NCBI GenBank assembly: GCA_903922735.1
Contig: CAIXUZ010000069.1
Location: 1-57,766 of the forward strand
Direction: 5' to 3'
From: an uncultured Verrucomicrobia subdivision 3 bacterium
GTDB lineage: Bacteria; Verrucomicrobiota; Verrucomicrobiia; Limisphaerales; UBA11358
DNA length: 57,766 nucleotides
The notes below the pieces were generated by a model that was not told where the DNA came from, ran no database searches, and saw only the letters and a list, made by a program, of their open reading frames with translations. The translations under genes and the position numbers were made by a program. Positions 1-7,913 of the stretch are shown piece by piece (positions within the stretch are counted from its first letter, which is position 1; every line of letters starts with the position of its first letter).

Positions 1-570
1 GCCAACGAGGCGGCGTTCTACGGGCCGAAGATTGACGTGCAGGTGTGGAGCGCCATCGGCCGCGAATTCACCATCGCCACCAACCAGGTGGACTTCGCCG
101 TGCCCGCCAAGTTCGGCCTCACCTATCGCGACAAGGATAACTCGAACAAGACGCCGTTGTGCATCCATCGCGCGCCGCTCGGCACGCATGAGCGGTTCAT
201 CGGCTTCCTCATCGAGCATTACGCGGGCAACTTCCCGCTCTGGCTCGCGCCGGATCAGGTGCGCGTCATCACCATCGGCGCGGAAGGCGATCCCGCGTCT
301 GAACCGTTGATCCAATACGCGAAGGGCATCGTGAACGAGCTCCGCGCCCAAGGCGTTCGCGCGGACGGCGACTACGGCACCGACCCGATGAAGGCGAAAA
401 TCGCCAACGCGGAACAATTGCGCGTCCACACGATGCTCGTCATCGGCGGGCGCGACATGGAGGCCGGTGCAGTTTCAGTTCGCCTGCATGGAAAAGGCAA
501 TGTCGGCGCGAAACCGAAGGCGGAGGCCGTGGCGGATATTCTGGCGAGCATCAAAGAGAGAAGGGCATAA
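1..570 (+). CDS. thrS: threonine--tRNA ligase, C-terminal part (5' end outside window)
   Basis: This is the last roughly 189 codons of threonyl-tRNA synthetase, which charges tRNA-Thr in the cytoplasm. The frame is open from base 1, starting ANEAAFYGPKIDVQV, so the gene begins upstream of the window. The class II core motif 3 region is visible as PLCIHRAPLGTHERFIGFL followed by HYAGNFPLWLAPDQVRV. The His of the CIHR segment matches the family's zinc-ligand position. The remaining roughly 100 residues form the anticodon-binding domain and end GAKPKAEAVADILASIKERRA-type. I see no truncation at the 3' end. Identification is secure; only the start is missing. Confidence 0.96.
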   Translation, partial: ANEAAFYGPKIDVQVWSAIGREFTIATNQVDFAVPAKFGLTYRDKDNSNKTPLCIHRAPLGTHERFIGFLIEHYAGNFPLWLAPDQVRVITIGAEGDPASEPLIQYAKGIVNELRAQGVRADGDYGTDPMKAKIANAEQLRVHTMLVIGGRDMEAGAVSVRLHGKGNVGAKPKAEAVADILASIKERRA

Positions 571-609
571 AATTTGCCGTTCGGGAAAAGCATTGATTCA
601 ATCTTGATT

Positions 610-1536
610 ATGAAAACCAAGCGGAATGCCATTTCCCGCCGGAATTTTCTCGCCGTTTCGGCGGCGACCATTGCCACCCTAGCCACAAAGACCACCGCGT
701 TTGCCGCCAGCGAAGACGCGGCGGCAGCTTCGCCCGGCACCGCCGCAAAAAAATATCCGATCGGGCTGGAACTTTATTCCGTCCGAGCCGAACTCGCCCG
801 CGATCTGCCGAACACCCTCCGCACGGTCGCGAAGATGGGTTATGAAGTCGTGGAGTTTTATGCGCCCTATTCCAGCTGGACCCTTCCGTATGCGAAAGAG
901 GTCCGCACCTTGATGGACGATATCGGGCTGCGCTGTTACTCGACGCATAATAATATCGCGTCGTTCACCCCGGGCGACTCGATGTCCAAGGCGATTGAGC
1001 TGAATCAGATTCTCGGCGGGCGCCATCTCATCCTCGCCAGCGAACCCGGCGGCACCAAGGGATTGGATGGGTGGAAAAAACTTTGCGACCAACTCACGGC
1101 GGCGACAGAGCAGCTTAAACCGCACGGTTTGTCTGCCGGGTTCCACAATCATCAGTCAGAATGGGCGCTCCTCGATGGCAAGATGCGCATCATGGATTTT
1201 ATCGCTGCCAACACGCCGAAGGAATTTGTGCTGCAACTGGACGTCGGCACCTGCGTGGAAGCCGGCGCGGATCCGGTCGCCTGGATCAAGGCGAATCCGG
1301 GCCGTATCAAAATCGCACACCTTAAAGATTGGGCGCCGGGGAGCCGCGCGGATGAAAAGAGTTATCGCGTCCTCTTCGGCGAAGGCGTCTCGCCCTGGAA
1401 GGAAATCACCGCAGCCCTTGAATCGGCGGGCGGCGTGGAATGTTATCTACTGGAACAGGAATGCAGCCGGTTTTCGGAATTTGAAACGGCGCAACGCGAA
1501 CTTGATGCTTGGAAAAAATTCAGGAAAGGTGCCTGA
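610..1536 (+). CDS. Tat-exported sugar phosphate isomerase/epimerase-like TIM barrel protein
   Basis: Product of about 308 residues in the xylose isomerase-like TIM barrel (AP endonuclease 2) family. The ATG at 610 is chosen over a TTG at 574 because it places a twin-arginine leader (SRRNFLAVSAATIATLA) at residues 9 to 25. Export or membrane attachment is therefore likely. The barrel follows from about residue 45 (YPIGLELYSVR), with metal-ligand-like segments such as GFHNHQSEW, LQLDVGTCVEAGADP and IKIAHLKDW that resemble the family's His, Asp and Glu ligands. Members of this family isomerise or epimerise keto-sugars, but the substrate cannot be read from sequence. It opens a run of carbohydrate-active genes on the same strand, which suggests a role in sugar processing. 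Confidence 0.85.
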   Translation: MKTKRNAISRRNFLAVSAATIATLATKTTAFAASEDAAAASPGTAAKKYPIGLELYSVRAELARDLPNTLRTVAKMGYEVVEFYAPYSSWTLPYAKEVRTLMDDIGLRCYSTHNNIASFTPGDSMSKAIELNQILGGRHLILASEPGGTKGLDGWKKLCDQLTAATEQLKPHGLSAGFHNHQSEWALLDGKMRIMDFIAANTPKEFVLQLDVGTCVEAGADPVAWIKANPGRIKIAHLKDWAPGSRADEKSYRVLFGEGVSPWKEITAALESAGGVECYLLEQECSRFSEFETAQRELDAWKKFRKGA

Positions 1537-1663
1537 TCCGCGCATCGATTCGTATTCCGAGCAAGAATTCAGAATGAAACCAAAAGTCCTGGCGGAAATT
1601 CTTACTGGCATTAAAAAGCGGCCTGCGTAAGATTAGCTTCACGACCCTCAAGATTGAATCCAT

Positions 1664-2767
1664 ATGAATTATAAGAACATTAGTTTCAAATTCCTTTTCA
1701 CCGCCGCGCTGCTGGGACTTTTGACCGGCTGCACGACAACCAAAACCTGCAAGACAGATGCTTTCTCCGACTGGCCGGCGGGCAAATCTCCGCGCGAGAT
1801 CGGTTACAAGGTGGCCACCAACATGCTGCCGCGCTGGATTGTGACCAAGCCTTACGTCCATTACGCAGAGGATTCCACTTGGGTGCATGGGCTGCAATTT
1901 GCCGCGCTCACCGGCGATGCCCAGTTGAAAGAGGCGTTGATCCGGCGCTATGACCGTTTCCTCGAACCCGGCGGGACGAATCTGATCTCCATGAAACAGC
2001 ATGTGGATCACTCCATCTTTGGCATCGTTCCCCTTGAACTGTACATCCAGACGAAGGACGCAAAGTTCTTGAAGCTGGGCAAATTCCTTGCCGACCGGCA
2101 ATGGGCGAACCCGACCCCGGAAGGCCTGTCGGGCGAAACTCGGTTCTGGATTGATGACATGTATATGATCACAATTTTACAGTTGCAGGCGTATCGCGCA
2201 ACGGGCGACAAGGTTTATCTGGATCGCGCGGCCTTGGAAATGGTCGCTTATCTGGACAAACTGCAACAACCCAACGGGCTGTTCTATCACGGACCGGATT
2301 TCCCGTTCTTCTGGGGCCGTGGCAACGGCTGGGTGGCCGCAGGCATGACCGAACTGCTCCGTTTCCTTCCCAACAATCATCCGCAACGGCCCCGCATCCT
2401 GAAAGGTTATCTGAAGATGATGTCAATATTGCTCAAATATCAAGATCCCGACGGCATGTGGCATCAATTGGTGGACGGGCCGGATTCTTACAAGGAAACC
2501 TCCTGCACGGGTATGTTTACCTACGCGATGATCAACGGGGTGAAACATGGCTGGCTGCCAGCATCACAATACGCCGAAGCGGCCCGCAAAGGCTGGCTGG
2601 CGCTGACGGATTACATTGATGCCGACGGCAACGTGGATCAGGTTTGCGTCGGCACAGGACAAAAAAACAGCCGGCAATTTTACCTCGATCGCCCCCGGGT
2701 TAAAGGCGACCACCACGGCCAGGCCCCCACTTTGTGGTGCGCCATGGCCCTGCTCCGCTCAGAATAA
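1664..2767 (+). CDS. glycoside hydrolase family 88/105 lipoprotein (unsaturated rhamnogalacturonyl hydrolase-like)
   Basis: A 367-residue protein starting with a lipoprotein signal: a hydrophobic stretch (FLFTAALLGLLTGC) with the lipobox Cys at residue 23. The body is an alpha/alpha barrel of the GH105 (YteR-like) type. Recognisable segments are HGLQFAALTG, HVDHSIFG, FWIDDMYMITILQ (Asp164/165, likely the catalytic acidic position), and the family hallmark FFWGRGNGWVAAGM. Enzymes of this type remove unsaturated uronic acid residues from the non-reducing end of oligosaccharides released by polysaccharide lyases, such as rhamnogalacturonan. The neighbours are a TIM-barrel isomerase upstream and GH99-like and BNR_4 genes downstream. 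The family call is firm; the exact glycan is inference. Confidence 0.9.
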   Translation: MNYKNISFKFLFTAALLGLLTGCTTTKTCKTDAFSDWPAGKSPREIGYKVATNMLPRWIVTKPYVHYAEDSTWVHGLQFAALTGDAQLKEALIRRYDRFLEPGGTNLISMKQHVDHSIFGIVPLELYIQTKDAKFLKLGKFLADRQWANPTPEGLSGETRFWIDDMYMITILQLQAYRATGDKVYLDRAALEMVAYLDKLQQPNGLFYHGPDFPFFWGRGNGWVAAGMTELLRFLPNNHPQRPRILKGYLKMMSILLKYQDPDGMWHQLVDGPDSYKETSCTGMFTYAMINGVKHGWLPASQYAEAARKGWLALTDYIDADGNVDQVCVGTGQKNSRQFYLDRPRVKGDHHGQAPTLWCAMALLRSE

Positions 2768-2848
2768 AATTATTCGCACGGCCATCCAGCCGGCCCAAAT
2801 CGAAACAGAAGAGACGCCAGCGAATGTCCGTTCAACGATTCGCGGGTG

Positions 2849-2876
2849 GTGAGGTGGTGTCCATGCGCCACCTCAC
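2849..2876 (+). other. hairpin between GH105 and GH99-like genes
   Basis: A 9-bp perfect stem (GTGAGGTGG at 2849-2857 with CCACCTCAC at 2868-2876) can extend by two more pairs, one a G-T wobble, around a TCCATG loop. No T-run follows on either strand, so it is not a standard intrinsic terminator. It may be an mRNA stability or processing element in the 145-bp gap; this is inference. Confidence 0.4.
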
Positions 2877-2912
2877 ACCGAGTCTAGCCGGAAAAATCCA
2901 ATCTGATTAAAA

Positions 2913-4142
2913 ATGAAGCTGTTTGTTTCAATAACTTTTTTGCTGATGACAACTTTGCTCGGTGCGGTTGGTTCCAACGCAGTCAGCAACCAGCCCATCA
3001 CGGTCGTCAGTTATTATTTCGGCAATTATCACCCCGGCGATCCGCGCAACGCCAAGGCCAAAGGCCCGGGTTGGTCGGAGTGGGAACTGGTGAAAAATGC
3101 GAAGCCCCACTTTCCCGGCCATCAGCAGCCGAACGTCCCGGCATGGGGTTACACGGATGAGTCCAAGCCGGAAGTCATGGCGCAAAAAATCGCCGCGGCG
3201 GCGGACCACGGCATCAGCGCCTTCCTCTTTGACTGGTATTATTACAATGACGGGCCATTTCTCGACCGGCCAATTGACGAGGGCTTTTTGCGGGCAACGA
3301 ACAGCGCCCGGCTCAAGTTCGCCTTTATGTGGGCAAACCATGACTGGCTGGACATTCATCCGTATCATCAGGGTGCCCCACGCAAGCTGCTTTATCCAGG
3401 CAGCGTGACGCCGGAGATGTTCAGCAAGATTGGCGACCATCTCATCAAGGACTACTTCACGCGCGGCAATTACTGGCGGATTGACGGCAAACCATATTTC
3501 TCGTTTTACGATCTGGAAAAACTGCTGGCCAGCTTCGGCTCGGTGGAAGCCACGCGCGCCGCACTGGACCAGTTTCGCGCCAGGGCCAAGGCGGCCGGCC
3601 TGCCCGGATTGCACCTGAACGCGGTGGTGTGGGGACGCACCATTTTGCCAACTGAAAAAACCGTGGCGGATCCGGCCAAACTGGTTCACGACCTCGGATT
3701 TGATTCAGTTACGTCCTATGTTTGGATTCATCATGTGGCGCTGCCGAAGCAGCAGACGGAATATAATTTTGTCCGCGACAACTATTTCGACTACTGGACG
3801 AAAACCGCAACCAACTTTGGCGTGCCTTACATTCCCAATGTGACGATGGGCTGGGATTCGAGTCCGCGCGCCGACCAATCGCAGAGGTTTGATAATTCCG
3901 GGTATCCCTTCATGAACACCATCAAGGACAACACTCCGGAAAATTTCCGCACGGCGCTGAAACTGGCAAAACAACGTCTGCTCGACGAGCCGACGGGATT
4001 GCGCATCCTCAACTTAAACTGCTGGAATGAATGGACCGAAGGCAGCTATCTTGAACCGGACACGGTTCATGGCATGGCTTATCTCGACGCGATCCGGGAG
4101 GTATTCGGCGACAAAACCAAGCAATCGGGGCAGGAAAAATAA
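2913..4142 (+). CDS. secreted GH99-like / WbsX-type domain protein
   Basis: A 409-residue protein with an N-terminal signal peptide (MKLFVSITFLLMTTLLGAVGSNA). The remainder matches the glycoside hydrolase 99-like or WbsX family. It has an opening VSYYFGNYHPGD, GWSEWELV, ISAFLFDWYYYN, and the C-terminal signature LNCWNEWTEGSYLEPD that is typical of this family. GH99 enzymes act on alpha-mannosidic linkages, while the GH99-like branch is poorly characterised and often sits in polysaccharide-degradation or polysaccharide-biosynthesis loci. The signal peptide and its position between GH105 and BNR_4 favour a degradative role outside the cytoplasm. The substrate is unknown. Confidence 0.85.
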   Translation: MKLFVSITFLLMTTLLGAVGSNAVSNQPITVVSYYFGNYHPGDPRNAKAKGPGWSEWELVKNAKPHFPGHQQPNVPAWGYTDESKPEVMAQKIAAAADHGISAFLFDWYYYNDGPFLDRPIDEGFLRATNSARLKFAFMWANHDWLDIHPYHQGAPRKLLYPGSVTPEMFSKIGDHLIKDYFTRGNYWRIDGKPYFSFYDLEKLLASFGSVEATRAALDQFRARAKAAGLPGLHLNAVVWGRTILPTEKTVADPAKLVHDLGFDSVTSYVWIHHVALPKQQTEYNFVRDNYFDYWTKTATNFGVPYIPNVTMGWDSSPRADQSQRFDNSGYPFMNTIKDNTPENFRTALKLAKQRLLDEPTGLRILNLNCWNEWTEGSYLEPDTVHGMAYLDAIREVFGDKTKQSGQEK

Positions 4143-4271
4143 TCTCCACTCCGCCGGATGCGCCTATGTCGTCATTCACCAAGCCTCGCTTTAAAGGCGT
4201 GGGGCGCAACAATCAAAGCTGCGGTTGGTGTAACCTATTGAAATATATTCGGGTCTGTTCTGGAATCATAC

Positions 4272-5639
4272 ATGAAAAAATCCCTGGCCTTTCTTTTATT
4301 ATTTGCGGTTGGCTACGGTCTTTCGGCGGCAACCAACAATTCTCCTTCCGCTCAACAACGTGCGATTACGGTTGATTCGCTCGACATCGCGCCAGTATGG
4401 GCGGGGCATCCGGTCGGCTTTGCGATGCTGACGCACGCGCCCCACCAATTCGCCGCTTTTTATGATGAGCGCCGGCAGCTGACCGTGGCGCAACGGCAGC
4501 TGGACGAGCGCCAATGGAAATTCACCAAGCTGCCGGACACGACGGGCTGGGATTCGCACAACTACATCGCGCTGGCGGCAGACAAAGACGGCTTTCTGCA
4601 TTTGAGCGCGGATATGCACGCCGTGCCGTTGAAATATTTCCGCACGGAAAAACCGTGGGATGCCGCGTCTTTTGTGAGCCTGAACCGAATGACCGGCGCG
4701 AATGAGACGCATTGCACCTATCCCATCTTCCTGCGCGATACCAACGACGACCTGCTATTCACCTATCGCGATGGCCGGAGCGGCAGCGGGAACCAGCTTT
4801 ACAATATCTACGACACCAAGACTAAAATCTGGCGGCGTTTTCTAGATTCGCCGTTGACCGATGGCGAAGGCCGGAACAACGCTTATTTCCACGGCCCGGT
4901 GCGCGGGCCGGACGGCTGGTATCATCTCACTTGGGTCTGGCGCGCTTCCGGCGATGCCGCGACCTGCCATGATTTGAGCTACGCCCGGAGCCGAGATTTG
5001 AAACATTGGGAGACGGGTGGTGGCCGGTTACTTTCCCTGCCCATTCGCCTCAAGGATGCGGATATCGTTGATGCAGTGCCGCAGCACGGCGGCATGATCA
5101 ACGGCAACACAACCATCGGTTTTGATGCGTCAGGCCGCGTGACGGTCAGCTATCACAAATACGACACGGCGGGCAATACGCAGCCGTGGACGGCCCGACT
5201 CGAAAACAAAGTGTGGAAACTTTACCAGATCACCAATTGGCCTTATCGCTGGGACTTCAGCGGCGGCGGCTCGCTGTCCTTCGGAATTTCCGTTGGCCCG
5301 GTGCATCTGGAAAACGACGGGCGACTCACGCAAAATTTCCGCCACATCAAATTTGGCGGCGGCACCTGGCTGCTGGATCCGCAAACATTGCGAGCAACTG
5401 GCACGACCCGCAGCGAACCACGCACGCCATCTGAACTTGGCAAACTGCAAGGAGCCTTCCCCGGTTTAACGGTCAAATTGACCGAGGATTCCGGCACCAA
5501 CAGCAAGCCCGACCAGCATTTTGCCCTGCGCTGGGAAACCCTCACCGCCAACCGTGACCGGCCACGTCCGGGGCCGTTGCCGCCGCCTTCAATGCTGCGC
5601 CTCTACGAAATCAAGACGGTGGCGGGAACCAAGCCTTAA
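4272..5639 (+). CDS. secreted BNR_4-type beta-propeller protein, possible polysaccharide lyase
   Basis: A 455-residue protein with a signal peptide (MKKSLAFLLLFAVGYGLSAA) followed by a domain of the BNR_4 type, a beta-propeller family. Recognisable stretches are PVWAGHPVGFAML, FAAFYDERRQLTVAQR, WDSHNYIALAADKDGFLHLS and FHGPVRGPDGWYHLTWVWR. From family knowledge, this fold includes ulvan-type lyases (PL24/PL25-like), which cleave rhamnose-uronate linkages and generate the unsaturated ends that GH105/GH88 enzymes remove. That pairing with the GH105 gene 1.5 kb upstream is suggestive, but lyase activity is inferred. It is followed by a weak terminator-like hairpin, so it probably ends the transcription unit. 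Confidence 0.8.
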   Translation: MKKSLAFLLLFAVGYGLSAATNNSPSAQQRAITVDSLDIAPVWAGHPVGFAMLTHAPHQFAAFYDERRQLTVAQRQLDERQWKFTKLPDTTGWDSHNYIALAADKDGFLHLSADMHAVPLKYFRTEKPWDAASFVSLNRMTGANETHCTYPIFLRDTNDDLLFTYRDGRSGSGNQLYNIYDTKTKIWRRFLDSPLTDGEGRNNAYFHGPVRGPDGWYHLTWVWRASGDAATCHDLSYARSRDLKHWETGGGRLLSLPIRLKDADIVDAVPQHGGMINGNTTIGFDASGRVTVSYHKYDTAGNTQPWTARLENKVWKLYQITNWPYRWDFSGGGSLSFGISVGPVHLENDGRLTQNFRHIKFGGGTWLLDPQTLRATGTTRSEPRTPSELGKLQGAFPGLTVKLTEDSGTNSKPDQHFALRWETLTANRDRPRPGPLPPPSMLRLYEIKTVAGTKP

Positions 5640-5720
5640 ACCCGCCCAAGGGCCAGCCCGCAGGGCGCGAAGCCGACCGCAAAATGGATATTTGACAAAA
5701 AGCACAGTCGCCACGCCGGA

Positions 5721-5754
5721 CCGTCTCAAAAATTCAATTGAGACGGCCTGTTTT
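5721..5754 (+). terminator. weak terminator-like hairpin after BNR_4 gene
   Basis: A 9-bp perfect stem (CCGTCTCAA at 5721-5729 with TTGAGACGG at 5738-5746) with an 8-nt loop is followed by CCTGTTTT. The T-run is short and offset by four bases, so termination efficiency is uncertain. Confidence 0.45.
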
Positions 5755-5791
5755 GCTGATAAAATCTTCTGGCTGAAAACGTTCAGCAAAA
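5751..5791. repeat. 9-bp inverted repeat just upstream of the yjjP-like start
   Basis: TTTTGCTGA (5751-5759) is repeated in inverted form as TCAGCAAAA (5783-5791), with a 23-nt spacer. The second arm ends three bases before the ATG at 5795. It could be a regulator binding site or a hairpin occluding ribosome entry; nothing in the sequence decides between these. Confidence 0.4.
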
Positions 5792-5794
5792 CCA

Positions 5795-6604
5795 ATGGAT
5801 GAGATAGAAAATCTAGTTTCCGAAGACAGCGGCTCGGCGCCAGCACTGGAACCCATTGCCATGGTGGCGCTGGATGCGGGCCGGATGTTGATGGAAGCCG
5901 GTGCCAGCGCAAACAGCGTTGATGAAATCGTGGCCAAGTTCGCACGCGGACTCGGTGCGGACCGGGTGGATTTACGCATCGGCTACGCCTCGCTGGCCAT
6001 CACCATTGGCATCGGGCCCAACGGCATCACCCGGATGCGCGAAGTAGGACACCTGGGCGTGAATCAGCGGCTGGACCAAGAACTCTGGCATCTGGCGGCG
6101 CGCGTATCGCAACAAAACCTCACCCCAGAGCAGACCCGCGCAGAACTCACCCGACTGGCGACGAAAACACCACGCCATTCAGCGTGGGTCATGGCCATTG
6201 CGGTGGGGCTAGCATGTGCGGCATTCGGTCGGCTGCTGAAAGTGGACTGGCTCGGCACCGGGCCGGTATTTCTCGCGGCGATGATCGGGCAGCTGGTCCG
6301 GCGCGAACTGCTCACCCGCCATGTAAACGTCTTCATCTGCGCCTCGCTGGTTTCGTTTTTAAGCTCGCTGCTCGGCGGACTGGGCGCGCACTGGGCGGGC
6401 AGCGCTACAATCACGACGTCAATGATCGCCTCCATTTTACTACTGGTTCCGGGGGTGCCGTCCGTCAATGCACAGAATGACATTCTGGAGGGCCACCCAA
6501 CGCTGGGCAGCGCCCGGGCGGTGACGGTGGCGGTAATTTTGATTTTTGTGGCGGCGGGCCTCTGGTTCGGACAAGTGCTGCTGGCCAAGTCGTTTGGAAT
6601 CTGA
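5795..6604 (+). CDS. yjjP: ThrE-family exporter, large subunit (YjjP-like)
   Basis: A 269-residue protein of the ThrE/YjjP family (N-terminal half of the threonine/serine exporter fold). The cytoplasmic N-terminal domain contains the family pattern LDAGRMLMEAGASANSVDEI, and about five transmembrane helices follow from near residue 130. In family members that are split in two, this chain pairs with a small YjjB-type chain. The next gene encodes exactly that, three bases downstream. The E. coli pair has been linked to succinate export and the actinobacterial fused version to threonine/serine export. The substrate here is not predictable. Confidence 0.88.
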   Translation: MDEIENLVSEDSGSAPALEPIAMVALDAGRMLMEAGASANSVDEIVAKFARGLGADRVDLRIGYASLAITIGIGPNGITRMREVGHLGVNQRLDQELWHLAARVSQQNLTPEQTRAELTRLATKTPRHSAWVMAIAVGLACAAFGRLLKVDWLGTGPVFLAAMIGQLVRRELLTRHVNVFICASLVSFLSSLLGGLGAHWAGSATITTSMIASILLLVPGVPSVNAQNDILEGHPTLGSARAVTVAVILIFVAAGLWFGQVLLAKSFGI

Positions 6605-6607
6605 ACC

Positions 6608-7072
6608 ATGGACTTTCCTTTTCTCATCCACCAAACCGTCTGCGGCGCGATTGCAGCGGCAGGTTTCGGTGTCCTGTTCAACATCGGTTTCCGTTCGCTG
6701 CCGTGGTGCGCCGCAAGCGGTGCGGTGGCGCTGGCGGTGCGGACTTATTGCCTGGGCATCGGCTGGAACCTGGAGGCGTCATCATTCGCAGCCGCACTCG
6801 TGGTCGGCGCCACAGTGCAGGTGCTGCGGGCGCGCACGGACATCTCACAGAACGCGCTGGATGTGGTCGGCTGCATCCCCATGGTGCCCGGCAGTTTCGC
6901 GGCCAAGGCGATTCTCGGCCTGTTTGCGCTTACGGCAACGGAAACGGCCGATGCCTCGCAAACGCTGATCACGGCCGTGCAATACACCCTGCGCGTGACC
7001 TTCACCATCGGCGCCATCGGCACCGGTCTGGCGATCCCCACGCTGCTGCTGCGCGTACGGGTGACGCGCTGA
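6608..7072 (+). CDS. yjjB: ThrE-family exporter, small subunit (YjjB-like)
   Basis: A 154-residue integral membrane protein with about four or five hydrophobic helices and the segment DVVGCIPMVPGSFAAKAI, typical of the ThrE_2/YjjB family. It starts three bases after the yjjP-like stop, so the two are certainly cotranscribed and probably translationally coupled. Together they make the complete transporter that is fused into one chain in ThrE of Corynebacterium. No other partner gene is seen nearby. Confidence 0.86.
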   Translation: MDFPFLIHQTVCGAIAAAGFGVLFNIGFRSLPWCAASGAVALAVRTYCLGIGWNLEASSFAAALVVGATVQVLRARTDISQNALDVVGCIPMVPGSFAAKAILGLFALTATETADASQTLITAVQYTLRVTFTIGAIGTGLAIPTLLLRVRVTR

Positions 7073-7136
7073 AAATCATGGCAAAATCCGCAGAGTAAAA
7101 TTGAATTTTCACCGCACCTTCTGTTAAATTGAATTT

Positions 7137-7868
7137 ATGGGACGTCAATGGTTACATGCCAAACGCTTGGTCGCCGGCCTTAAAAAAGGCCGCACGACCG
7201 GCAAACTCGTTCGCGAAATCTCGGTGGCCGCCAAGATGGGCGGCGCGGATCCCGCGATGAACGCGCGCTTGTTCACCGCCGTGGAAAAGGCCAAGAAGGA
7301 AAGCGTGACCAAGGACGCCATCCAGCGGGCCATCAACAAGGGCGCCGGCATCGGCGATGAAAAGATGATCATGGAGCACGTCACCTATGAAGGCCGCGCG
7401 CCGCACAACGTGCCCGTCATCGTCGAGGTTTTTACTGACAACGTGAACCGCACGGCGCCGGAAATCCGCGTGCTCTTCAAGAAGGGCCAGCTTGCCACCA
7501 GCGGCAGCAACAAGTTTCTCTTCGACCACGTCGGCCTCGTCGAGGCGCATCATCCCGACGCAAACACTGACCGCGAAGCCGCCGCCATCGAGGCTGGCGC
7601 CAATGAAGTGGAGGTGCTGACGCCCGACCAGAACGATGATATTCCCAAGGAAGCGGCCGGCGCAAAATTCATCTGCGAGCGCACCGCCGTCGCAGAAGTT
7701 TCCAAATGGCTTTCCGCGAATGGCTGGACGGTGGTGACGAGCGAAATCGGCTACGTGCCGAAACAATTCCCCGAGCTCACCGAGGCGCAGCAGAACGAAG
7801 TCGGCGAATTTCTCCAAGTGCTCGATGAGCACGACGACGTTCATCGCGTCTGGGCGGCGGTGAAATAG
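7137..7868 (+). CDS. yebC: YebC/TACO1-family protein (translation or transcription factor)
   Basis: A 243-residue protein of the YebC/PmpR/TACO1 family. It opens MGRQWLHAKRLVAGLKKG, closer to the YeeN-type N-terminus (MGRKW...) than to the MAGHSKWANIKHRK of classical YebC, and then has the conserved helical segment KLVREISVAAKMGGADP. The middle has AIQRAINKGAG and VNRTAPEIRVLFKKGQL. Family members have been described as DNA-binding regulators and, more recently, as factors that help ribosomes through difficult sequences. The gene is followed by a strong intrinsic terminator. Two short AAATTGAATTT-like direct repeats lie at 7097-7108 and 7125-7136, the second abutting the start. Confidence 0.93.
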   Translation: MGRQWLHAKRLVAGLKKGRTTGKLVREISVAAKMGGADPAMNARLFTAVEKAKKESVTKDAIQRAINKGAGIGDEKMIMEHVTYEGRAPHNVPVIVEVFTDNVNRTAPEIRVLFKKGQLATSGSNKFLFDHVGLVEAHHPDANTDREAAAIEAGANEVEVLTPDQNDDIPKEAAGAKFICERTAVAEVSKWLSANGWTVVTSEIGYVPKQFPELTEAQQNEVGEFLQVLDEHDDVHRVWAAVK

Positions 7869-7885
7869 CCGAGAACATTTCCAGA

Positions 7886-7913
7886 GCCGCGTTCAACCGA
7901 ACGCGGCTTTTTT
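7886..7913 (+). terminator. intrinsic terminator after yebC
   Basis: A perfect 9-bp GC-rich stem (GCCGCGTTC at 7886-7894 and GAACGCGGC at 7899-7907) with an AACC tetraloop is followed directly by six T residues. The minus strand lacks a T-run after the stem, so it works for the plus-strand yebC. Its T-run overlaps the stop codon of the converging DUF2264 gene. Confidence 0.92.

Noticed and set aside
1574..1630. 18-codon ORF between the isomerase-like and GH105 genes
   Set aside because: Too short, without an SD or conserved context; probably chance within the 127-bp gap.
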